From positions 124,001 through 188,000 of the forward strand of contig JAVYIG010002751.1 in assembly GCA_035222895.1 (NCBI GenBank): a stretch of DNA of 64,000 nucleotides. The letters are read 5' to 3'. Positions 1-12,000 of the stretch are shown in pieces; the first letter of the stretch is position 1; every line of letters starts with the position of its first letter. The notes beneath the pieces were generated by a model that was not told where the DNA came from, ran no database searches, and saw only the letters and a list, made by a program, of their open reading frames with translations. Origin of the DNA: Strongylocentrotus droebachiensis (taxonomy: Eukaryota > Echinodermata > Echinoidea > Camarodonta > Strongylocentrotidae). Both the position numbers and the translations under genes were made by a program.

Positions 1-73
1 TGGCCAGCCTCAAGCAGGATACTTAAATGGAACACTAGGTCAGGGAGATGCAACAAATCTTCCAGCTGTGACA
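1..73 (+). CDS. Plexin copy 1, last membrane-proximal ectodomain exon (partial)
   Basis: The reading frame gives GQPQAGYLNGTLGQGD and ends PAVT before a GTAAGT donor. It matches the 3' part of the exon at 50062-50250 of plexin copy 2, with about five base differences over 73 bases. The 5' part of the exon lies outside the window. Confidence 0.85.
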
Positions 74-3000
74 GTAAGTATATATACATGAATATAATAT
101 AAAGTATTTATCATCATCGTATACATTAAAATTCAACAATTATTTCGTATTGATTTCGTATTGGTTGTTAAGACCTGTTTTGCATGGCGCTTCTTTATTA
201 CAGAGTCATACACCTATAACGATTACCTGAAACATACATGTAATGATATAAAATTAATATTTAAATTATTCAGACTCTTTCAAAGTTTTGTATTTTTAAA
301 ATGAATATGCGAAAAATAGATTTGCTCAGATTTATGTATCCTGAGAATGTGACAAATTATAGTTTACTAAAAGTAATTAATAAAGGCCCTAATTCAGTCC
401 ACTTTTCGGAGTATGAATAATTTAGTTATTAGCTGTAAACCATTTCTGAATTTATTGGAGATTATAAATGCTACTACAGTAAGGAAAGCACAGTTGACGT
501 GTACAGATATATTATTTTAATTTCCATCTCCCTCGGAAATGAGAATTACGCCACCCTTGGACGACATATTGCTGAAAAGGCTCATTTAGTATTAATTAAC
601 AAATAACGGTGCTGTAGAAACTGGTATTTCTGTTTTGGTTTTAATGTGCGTATATCTGGCGTTTGTGTTTTTGAAGAGGGTATTGAGAAGTATATAATTA
701 TGTGCATGTCATTGTAAACTCACACCCTAACCTACAATAACATAATATTAAAATGACTCTGTTGTCTTTTTAGGTTGTGCATGGGAACTTACGATTTTAC
801 CCAGGCTTTGTTTCAGCATGGTCGGCTACAGGTGACAGTTCAGTATTAGCCATCATAATATCTAGTGTGATGGGACTCATTGGATGACATTGACTACGGA
901 GACTTCAAGCTCCACTTCCTAGCCTAGGCTAAATATACTCTTTATACAGTTAAACCGACTTCTTTATTATTTTTTAATAATGATAGATATTAATAATGAT
1001 GAAGAATATACATAATTATGATGTATCCTCATACAATACTAGTCCAAGTGACTTTGACGGGACATTGCAAAACGTATTTGAAAATTCATTTAGTATCACT
1101 CATGTAAATATTAGATCATTAAATAAAAACATTAATGAATTGCACCTATTGTATGATCAAAGCACAAATTTGATATTATTGCCCTTTCAGAAGTTTGGAA
1201 TGTTACTAGTGTAGACACATTCCCATTAACAGATTATGTTTTGGAGGTTAAATGTCGCCAGGGGAATGAGAGAGGAGGTGGAGTAGGAGCATACATTCAC
1301 AAACAAGTGAATTATGAAATACTTGAATTTAACGTTGCTCATGCAGAAAGCTTGTGGTTAAAAGTGTCTAAGAATAATATTGATAACTTTGTGATCGGTG
1401 TGATTTATAGGAAACCAAATACGAACATTGATGAGTTTCTAAATGGCTTACTTGGTGTATTAGAAAATATAAATATTGGTAGAGCAAATGTAGTTTTAAT
1501 AGGTGATTACAATATTGATCTTTCACTAACAGGTACGCCAAAGATATCTGATTTTTTGAGCGCAATAGAATCTACAGGAATGCAACAGATAATTTCGTCG
1601 CCAACCAGGATGACAAATTTGACTTCGTCTTTAATTGATCATGTGTATACTAATGTGCATAATTACGCCATTCATTCAGGCGTTATTGAAACTGATGTTT
1701 CGGATTATTTTCCAATTTTTGTGATTTTTAAAGGTCGAAATGGTTCAGGAAAGAGCTCCTTTGTGAGGAAGGTTACTCGATCTTATAGAAAGTACAACGT
1801 CTGTCTATTTCAAGAAAATTTGTCAAAACTGAATTGGCAGCATATAATATATAGAAATGGAAATGTGAATGTAGCTTATGAGAATTTTTAGGATATAATT
1901 GTAAATGTGTGTGATAAACATGCACCTAATGTGACATTCAGCAGTTCAAAGAAAAGATCTACACCAAAAAAGCCTTGGATATCAACAGGTATTGTAAAAT
2001 CTATCAGGAAGAAGCATAGTCTGTATAAAAAAATATAGGTCATCAAATTTTAATGAAGAGTATGGAAATGAATACAAGAAATATAGAAATATGTTAGTAA
2101 CTATTATAAAGAATGCTAAAAGAATGTATTATAGCGAGTCCTTTAGCGAAAATAGAAATAATATGAGGAAGACCTGGGGAATTATCAAAGAGTTAATTAG
2201 TAGAAATGATAAAAATAAGAAAACAAAGATTGAACAGTTAGTTATTTGTGATGAGGGAACGAATAAAGTTGTGTCTTCAGATGAGGGCATAGCTAATGAA
2301 CTTAATAATTATTTTGTTTCTATTGGATCAACATTAGCAAAGAAGATTCCAACTGTTAATCTTGATTTCGAAAACTATTTAGCTAGAAGAAATGACAAAT
2401 CCTTCTTTTGGAAACCCATAAAAGAAACGGAAGTTTTTGATACTCTAAATGCTCTTGATGCTAAGAAATCCCATGGATATGACAAATTGCCAGTAAGATT
2501 AATTAATGATGCGATACCCTATATTGTTGCGCCACTGACGTACATATTCAATTTGTCATTAGAAAAGGGAGAGTTCCCAGATGCATTGAAGACGGCAAAA
2601 GTGACTCCTTTATACAAAAAAGGACCAAAGACCGACCCTGGTAATTACAGGCCCATTTCTGTTATACCGGTCATTGCAAAAGTCTTTGAGAAATTAGCTA
2701 ATGGGCGTCTAATGAATTTCTTAGAATCTAACAAGATTTTGTATGAACATCAGTACGGTTTTCGCAAGCGATATAGTACGAAGTTATCATTGATAAATCT
2801 TGTAAATGCACTTATAAAATCAATTGATAAAGGTAAAACAACGCTAGGTATTTTTATAGATTTTAAGAAAGCATTTGATACTATTGATCACGAAATCCTT
2901 TTAGGAAAGTTAAAAAATTACGGTATACGAGGCATAGTATTACAATGGTTTCAAAGTTACCTTTCAAATCGATCGCAAGTCTTATGCTACAAGGAAATAG

Positions 3001-6000
3001 TATCAAGTAGGAGAAGGATAACATATGGTGTCCCTCAAGGTTCAGTCCTCGGGCCCACTTTGTTTCTATCATATATTAATGATTTACCATCTTCTACTAA
3101 ATATTTTGAATTTAGATTATTTGCTGATGATTCAAACCTTTTTCATACTTTTGATAAAAGACAGAAAGAAATAGATATGAATGAAGTAAATATCAAATTT
3201 TTGGAAGTACAAAAATGGTGTTTTGTTAACAAGTTGACAATAAACTTAAAAAAAAACAAATTATATGCTCATTAAGGGACAAAGGCAATCATGTGAAATT
3301 AGGGGTATTTTAAAACTCAGTGATACAGTGATAGATAGAGTCAGTGTAGCATCTTTCGTAGGAATTCAAATTGATGAAACCTTGATGTGGAAGGAGCAAA
3401 TTCAGAACGTTAATAAGTGTATACGGAGGAAGATTGGACTGCTGTGTAAGTTGAGGCACTATGTGCCTAAGCACTTTCTCATGCTCTTGTATAAATCCTT
3501 TATCCAACCGCACATACTTTATGGTATTGAAGTTTGGGGAAGTTGCTATAAAAGTCATTTAAATTGCATACTATTGGCACAGAAAATGGCCATGCGTGTG
3601 ATAACATTTTCCCCATTTAGAACGAGTTCGAAGGCACTGTTCGTACGTCTACAGGTATTAGATGTGCATAATCTGTTCGAGCATTCAGTATCGACATTTG
3701 TATATGATCTGCAAAAAGGACATCTACCACATTCGTTGATGGATTACTTTGTTTTAATGAATCACATGTATAGAACAAGAGGGAGAGAACATTTAATGCT
3801 ACGATTGCCTATATGTAGTAAGACACGTGGTACTTTTTCAATTTCTTTCATTGGAGCAAAGCTGTGGAATAATTTGCCCATAAATATAAGAGAAGAAAAA
3901 ACAAGATCATCATTTCGTCAAAATCTCAGAATTAAACTCCTTAGCAGAGATGAATCATAAGGATCAAATAATAAGATATTAGGAAAAAATATGTGTTAAT
4001 ATGACTTTGCATACAGTTTTAGATATTCGGAGAACCAATCCCGACTAGCACTCGTGCTACCTTTTGGTTCTCCCTTTAACAACATTTTTAAGTTACTTTT
4101 TAAGATTAAAAATATCCTTTATTTGAATCACTTAAACGTTATTCGAACTCTGTGAATTTCAATTCCAGCCACAAATCTCTACATATTATTAATTTATAGC
4201 TAATTCACAGGTTTGATATGACATGATATATGATTAACTTAATATGTGTGGTTCAACTATAGATATTTTCTTTTTCTTTGTAACCCATGTACATGGATAT
4301 GTATACAACATGTTATTTTTGTTACCCACTTGAATACATTTTGTAACATTGTGTTATGTTGTTGTTAATAAATTCAAATAATAAAATAATAATAAATAAT
4401 AACTCTGATAATCATTCTGGTTTGGTGGTCAAGGAAGAAACAGCGTCACTTACAACGAGCTAGGGAAGAAGTAGAAATGGTCCGTAGTAACATGATGAAT
4501 AGAATACGAGAAGGTATGTCTAATCAAAGAGATACCAGCACTTTGGTCTAACACCGAGTAAAACAATGTTTTGTAGATGTAATGCATGTAAGTATGTATG
4601 TGTGTGCGTGGGTGTGCGAGCATGTGGGGCGGGCGTGTGTACGTGAATTCATTTTGCTTTGCACTAGCTTTAATTTTTAATGTACCTGGGACTTTTTCAC
4701 GTGATTGTGTTAAGGCTCGTTCACATAAATATGTCGCGGTAATGTACTCACTTTTTGTTGTATCTGTGTGTTTTAACATATTATATGAAGGACATTTATT
4801 GCAATTACATTCATAATTATTCATAAGCCTGGTTACATCCATTTGCAGAGATACCACACTTGTTACAATCACATAATCCAGAATGCATAGTCAAGGGCGT
4901 ATCCAGGATTTTTTTAGGGGAGGTGTTTTGGGGGCCAATTCGTAAGAAAATATTTAGCGGCGAATCAGCCAGCCGGTGAATTAGCAGGGGGGGGGGGGGA
5001 GAAAGTACTCCATTTCCCCCTCAAAATCCACCCATCCCCCCCCCCTTGAGCAAAAAAAAAACTATTTTTCCCTGCTGCCAGGGGGGAGGGTCAAAGATAA
5101 AACACAGATAACGGGTGTCTTTTAAATTCTAAAACACCTAAAACACCCCTTGTTTGCCAAGGGGTATTTGAACACCAAAACATACCAAATCAATACGCCA
5201 ATGTGCGCAGTTTAGAAAGTGGGTCATGGAGAAAAGTCCTTAATGCAGTCAATGATAAAAATGCTGTGTTACCAGGAGCAATAATGTAAATCAAGCTGGC
5301 AGAAAGTAGTCATTGTAGATAATCAAACCTTTTGGCAGTGCTTTTGATAGGATTCCACTTCAGATTTTCAGACTTTAAAATGATAGTAATATAAGGAAAC
5401 ATTGTCGAAGATACCTGAGTTTAGAACCGTGTAGAAGCGCCTTTTTCTGCTTTTTTTTTCTCTCTATAAAACAAATTAGAGCTGTTTTATTTAATTATTT
5501 ATTATTCTTTAGAGGTTACTCGAAATATGTTTTCATGGTAAATAATGTGATTTATCTTGACTTAGTATACGGAATGCTCATTAATTACAATAAATTATCT
5601 TACCTGTTTGCTGTTAGTTGGTAACACAAGCTTAGATGTATCCGAAGCTGACGACAGAACACAGAAGCACGGCGTACCATTTAGGACACGTCCACTGTTT
5701 GACAATGATGTTGTTTAATGGGCTTGGGGTGCACCCAGAAACGGAATGCTCATTAATTACAATAAATTATCTTACCTGTTTGCTGTTAGTTGGTGACACG
5801 AGCTTAGATGTATCCGAAGCTGACGACAGAACACAGAAGCACGGAATACCATTTAGAGGACACGTCCACTGTTTGACAATGATGTTGTTTAATGGACTTG
5901 GTGTTCATCCAGAAACAACGGACCCTGAAGTAATAAAGATAAAGTCAGGATATGGTATTAAAACATTTCAGTCCTATCAAACTATGAATTTCTCAATAGA

Positions 6001-9000
6001 GTATGAACATGATTGGATAGTAAAACTGCACTAGTTGGAAACAAATGTGTTTTGTTCTTCACGACTAATCCCATTGCGATTAGTTGTTTACTTTTGGGAG
6101 AGGGGGACACTTGGGACGTTGCCAAGTGAAAAGCATATAGCTGACTTGTATTCATTTTAAAGAAATCATTCTTGATTTTAACTTGTGCACCATCAAGATC
6201 TAAAGTCTGTCCTGAAATATTTACTTGTAGTACATGGAAGATTTTATGGAACACTCGGTGATATCCTTCTACCGTATGCTAAAGAAGAAGGAAGTTTTGA
6301 TAGACTTCATCAGACAGCTAGAGAGGAAGAAGGAAGGACGTGGTCGTGAAAGGTATTTTAAAGGAATTTAACCATTTTTTAAAACACCGTTATTTGAATC
6401 GATATCTCGTGGTCAAAATCTTAAACAGAAATAAGTACGATGTATGATAATGATACTACTATACATACATAGTCACCACGCAATGTGCTCAAGGCGCTCT
6501 CATATTACCCAGACCCTGTGTGGCTAACGTTTTCGGTGCTCATTCATAGCAATCAAGAAATTCATTACTACAAGTACGGCAAATGGAGTTTTGTTACTTG
6601 CCAAAGGTCTATTATTAACTGATTATGAATTTACTTATATATTGTTATGCAGTTTCGTACTCTCATCTTGCTGCAAAATCTTGTGCTGTAGAGCATCTGT
6701 ATTACATTCATGCCGCGAGGCAAATTTAATATGGCTTTCATTTTCCACCTCTTAGGGAAATCATCGCCTCTCTTTTGGCAATCACATTTGTCAGCGAGGG
6801 AAAATCAATCCACTTCACAGAGTAAGTCATTACTTATATATGATAAAGTACATAATATATATATATATATACCCTTTTTTTTTTCACTGCAGCTCAAAGA
6901 AGAAGTGCCATCATTCTTTTTACTCATCACATATTGTCTTCATATATTGTCTGTAAAAACAAATTAAGTACGATTTCATTTCATCAATTTCAGTGCCGAT
7001 AAACCCAATAACTTCATCCATGGTTTGCCGAACATTTTAATGCTTCCCAAACATTAAAAATTTTATAATGCAAACCTATATGATTATGAAGACGTAACAT
7101 AACTTAAAGAGCGAAGGACCGGCATGGCCAGGGGCGGATCTAGCTTTTTGCTAAGGGGGGGGGGGGGTTGACCAAAATAATGACGATGCGGAGCATCGTC
7201 CACGAGCCGCCACGCGGCGAGCCGATTTTTTTGGGGGGTGTTTATTTGAACCCCGTAAGTGATGTTTTCCTGGCATCTATTAACACAATGGAGACCATAA
7301 AAAGCAGTGCATGATAACGTCTTTTAAATCAAGTAACAGTTAAATACACAGTTATATCCAGAGTTATCATGTGTTTGGTTAAGTTACCAGATGAGTTGAA
7401 TATCTTCTCACAATATTTGCACTTGAAAGGGTTTCTCTCCAGCGTGCGTTCTTTTTTCTTTCTTTTTTCTTTTTTTTTTCTTTTTGTTCCCTTTTTTTTT
7501 GGGGGGGGGCGCCCAAGGGGGGGGGGGTTAAACCCCCTAAACCCCCCCCCCCGTAGATCCGCGCCTGATGGCATTGGACTGTCGGATATTGAACTGACGG
7601 GTACGAAAGACATGTGGGTTCTTGGAACAGATTTGTGGTAGGACAGATTGGCGGTAGGGCAGGGAGGGGAAAGTGTTGTGGGGCAGAGCGTAATGGGGAT
7701 CTGACATAGGACAAATGGGGTGATCAGTCGATGCAATTATATTTACTTTCCTTTTTTATTTCCCAGGCAACCTGGGCATGTACGATCAACATCCATTATT
7801 CCTTTTCTTTATGGTGTACTTGATTGTTGAAATTTATTTTGTATGTTGAAATGCCTAATAAAGTAATTATAATAATAGTGATGATGTAGAACATTCGACA
7901 AGAGGCGGTAATTTCTTTCCATGAATCGGAAGAATAGATCAATGTGCAGTATAATTCTGCAGAATACACCGATATTCCCTGTAAAAGATAAATATTGTGA
8001 AAATGACGAAATGATTACAGTGAAACCCAAAACACTATATATTTACTCTTGGGAGAATCAGATTATCCCAAGGAAATTTTGAGGGCTTAAATGAACCTAA
8101 TTTGACTTTATTAATGTTACTAATAATATCATATATCGTACATAGTTATATACTAAATTAAAAGCGCATGGACTATTACATTAAAAACATTAATTGTATG
8201 TGTTTATCAGAGTTCTGCCTTCAAAAGTCCAATAAAACAATGAAAACAAATCAGTTGAGTTTGATTTTTACAAGTAAGATTTCGTAAGGAAATTATTATT
8301 ACTCATCATTCAAGTTTTATATATCATTCTATTTTTTTTTTTAAACACCGGAATTCTTATTGGAGATTAAAGTATGACCTTTTGGCACTTCTTTCATGAC
8401 ATTTTCTTTCAGCGTCGTAATGTCACTTGTTGAAGATGAAGTCAGAATGGCATCCGAATCTAGTAGAGACATGGACACACTATTCACCAAGTAACGTTTT
8501 AAATTCATCTCTATTATCCATTTTTAGAGTTAGCACTTGTTCTTTGTTGTTCTTAATGCATCTTATAAAGTACATTCCCGACTTCTCACACTATTGAATA
8601 GGATATTAGCGTACTAGTCTTGTAATCAGGGCAGGAAGCCAAATCGCAGGTTCTTTATAAATTAAACAAGAATAATAGTCCAACCCTTTTCGACTGAATT
8701 AAGAATGTGGGGTTATCGTGGCTCAAATGCTTTGTTAACATGTGTTACTGCATATAGTACGCTAATCAAATATATGTAATGATATATTGTAATGGTTCAT
8801 ATCTGTCAGAAACGTTGCCACTAAAATCATATGACACATATGTAATTTTCGAAAAAGTACATCTTTAATAAATTTTATTTCATGTGTTCAGCACGGAAAC
8901 AATCGCAGAGAAACTGGTCAGCAGCTGGTTTACCTTGTTCATGTTCTCTTACTTGAAGGTAATATTCATCATCTTTTACATGAAATTGAGATCTTACTAC

Positions 9001-12000
9001 GTTTGTTCGGATTGTTTTGTTTTATAATATAGGGGGTATTTTTATATGTGTTGTAAGTTCATTCTTACTCTAGCTCCATCCTAATCTTTTACACGTATGT
9101 TTTAATACCTTCTCCGTACGACTTCACTGTCTTAATCCCATTAGCTGAACAAAGTTTTAGGGTTCAAAATATATTCATATTTTCGAAGTAAAATTAAAAA
9201 AAGAAAAAATTCTTAAACTACAAATATGATATTTTTGGGATGTTGAATATTCAACCTTTTGTACACCTAACTGTAAGGTAAAAATACATCATGTATTTTG
9301 CACATTGTGCTAGGAATTTGGATCGAAATTAAGTGTACAATAGAAAGAATTTTGAATGCTTGGGACAGGAGATAACTATGGAAATAAACTAATTCCTACC
9401 ATTTCTAGCAGTTATTTTTTATCCAAACTATTGTGCCCTAACTTAAAGAAAAAATTCTAAATTGAAGCAGCCAAGTTCGTTTGGAAGAGGGGAAAAGGGT
9501 ATTCTCAGCCCCCTCCCCCTCTCTCTGAAAAGAGTCAATAATTGTGACGAGGGTAAAAAGTAAGAAGTAAATATCTTTAACACGATCGCGAAAACTTTCA
9601 AGAAATCAACCCAAGGCAATGTTGATTCTGTTTTGTGTATTCTATATAAATCATTTCTTAATTACGTAATATCCGCGTATTCATTTTCAGTTTATTCTCT
9701 AATGTTTTTATTTTGACAATGCCTTGCAGTCAGAGGCTGAATTGCGCATCATTCACAAAGTCTCAACATATAATTTGTTTGTTATACTACAGGTGTACGC
9801 CTTCTACCCACTGTACATGTTGTATCAAGCAATAAAGACCCAGGCCGAGAAAGGTCCTATAGACGAAGGGTCAGGAGAAGCATACTATACGCTAGAGTAC
9901 AACAAACTATTTGACCAGACGGTCGAATTTCATTCTATCGTAAGTACATGTAATGTCTGGCTTTGCGTTGAAAGGTTATATTTGCATTCTAATTAAAAAA
10001 GCTATGATTATGTCAAATCGTATGCTGAACGGTTTAGGCAAAGCAAACTCAATTGTGTGTGATTTCTATTTCCGTGTGTTTATATTAATGTTCACATTTG
10101 AAAACCTTCCTGAACGTAAACCCCTTACGTATAAATAAGATAATATAATTTGATAAACAGGTACATGTATGTATTCTATCTGTAAAAAGTTAGGATGAGG
10201 CTAAATAATATTTTTTCAGTACACTTCACATATCTGTGTATCCCATAGCAATAATGTTTGGATTACGTAATACATCATTGTAAAGTTCGCATATTTTGGG
10301 CATGGATATTAAAATTGCCTTAGGTTGAGTTTTCGAAAGTCTTTGCAATCTTATTCTTTGTATCATTTCTCTCATCCATTGAATAACCATTTTGTTTAAT
10401 GAAGGGTCTAGATGTTGTAGATGAAGACGGTCAGGTTTATCTTCATGTGAATGTCCTGGATGTTGACAGCGTCAAACAGGTCAAAAAGAAAGTTCTAGAT
10501 TGTGCTTGGAGAAGGGGCTACTGTTTGCAACCCAGAGACGTGGATGCAGTAGACCTTGGTGAGAATATAATGGATATCATCTCAAGCTTACATCAGATTG
10601 AAAGAAAGAGGGCCACATAAGTGTTTTGTGTTACATTCAGATGAAATATACACACACGCACAAACGCCCACCCTAACTTTCATATACGTAAACGCATGAT
10701 GTTCTCGTCATATGAGCTAATAATAAGACAGTATATTCAATCACCGTTGTAAAAGTCATATACTACAATTGGGTGGAATCAAATACTTATGAAAGCATGA
10801 ATAATATATTTTCCATTAAATGATAAATACTTCCATTGAATTATAATTACCAACATAAACATTCATAAACTGTATACGAATATTATCACATCATTAATTA
10901 TATATTGATTACATTCTGAGTCATTCTTGCATTCTCCCATCAATTCACAGTGTTGGTTCAAACTCATAAACAGTCCATTCTGCTTCGGGAGACGTCTGAA
11001 GCTCAGGGGAAAACAATAGCCAATACAATGAATAGCTACGGGGTAAGTTAAAATTGCTTTCGATGATTAACTAACTCTGTTCACTTTGATGTGTAATCCA
11101 TTTATATGTATTGTAATTTGTAGAGTTTATTTGCACTTTTTTGTTTTGTTTAATATATAATTGTTTATCAGTCTATTTTTTTTTGTTAAAGCGCTTAGAG
11201 ACTTCGGTGTTAAGCGCTTTATAAGTAACGTTTTTATTATTTTTGTATTATCATTAATGTTTATTAACATTGTGTCTGTGGGTACGAATTCAGATATATC
11301 AAGAATATCTAGATACTCGAATTTTTGCCTACTGACGATATGGGAAACACGTGAAGGTGTAAACATAAAAAGAAAGTGTACCACGGCGCGCAGCATGCTT
11401 AGACATCTATTCAAAGAAATCATTTCTATATTAGACGTAGGCAATTATTCTTGTACCTGATATACTAGAACGCGTGCACATTGATGCATATACCTGTTCA
11501 TAATTTTTGAAATGCAGTTAAAGCACACTTTATTCTATTATTCCGTTTTGTGACTTTCATGCTTTAAGATTCAAGATGAATGTCGTGTGGCACTGATACC
11601 GAAGCAGCATGGAGAAGGTGATGGGTATCAAGCTCTAGATCTGAAGGAAGTTGCTTCAGACAAGTGTAAGAAACCTTTGGTTTATTTGGAAGATGCATAT
11701 CTCAAATATCTGTAATTTAATTAAAAAAATCAAGTTCAAAATTAAAATCATTGTGACCTCCAATAATCCATTTCTTCAATTCCTTCTTAATTTCTTTTTA
11801 TTTAGTGTTTATGATTATCAAGACGAGACATAAATAAATGGATTTGGCCGACTAATACGTGAATATATGGAAAGAGAAAGAAAGTAGAGCAATATTTATT
11901 ATTTTTTCATCCATATTTTAGACGTATCCTTACAGTACGTGACCGATGAAGATGTTCTCGATTCGCACCTACCGCAACAAGGTTCAAAGATCATTCATCT

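Larger units (their letters stand above)
885..4401 (+). mobile_element. LINE inserted in the plexin transmembrane exon (CR1/L2/Jockey-like group)
   Basis: This non-LTR retrotransposon has the same orientation as the gene. It carries an apurinic-like endonuclease (HVNIRSLNKN, IGDYNIDLSL, SLIDHVYTN) followed by a reverse transcriptase (KVTPLYKKG, NYRPISV, GVPQGSVLGP, FADD) and a thumb-like C-terminus. No ORF1 is seen, so it is probably 5'-truncated. The 3' end is an AATAA-type repeat tail. The coding region is broken by a stop near 1212, a stop at 1889-1891 and frameshifts in A-runs near 2030 and 3250. No clear target-site duplication beyond one base is visible. The family inside the CR1/L2/Jockey group is not certain. 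Confidence 0.9.

Noticed and set aside
7329-7736. Zinc-finger-like small protein on the minus strand (CKYCEKIFNSSGNLTKH)
   Set aside because: A C2H2-like stretch is visible, but the frame runs through MITE homopolymers and the finger is isolated; at most a fossil fragment.
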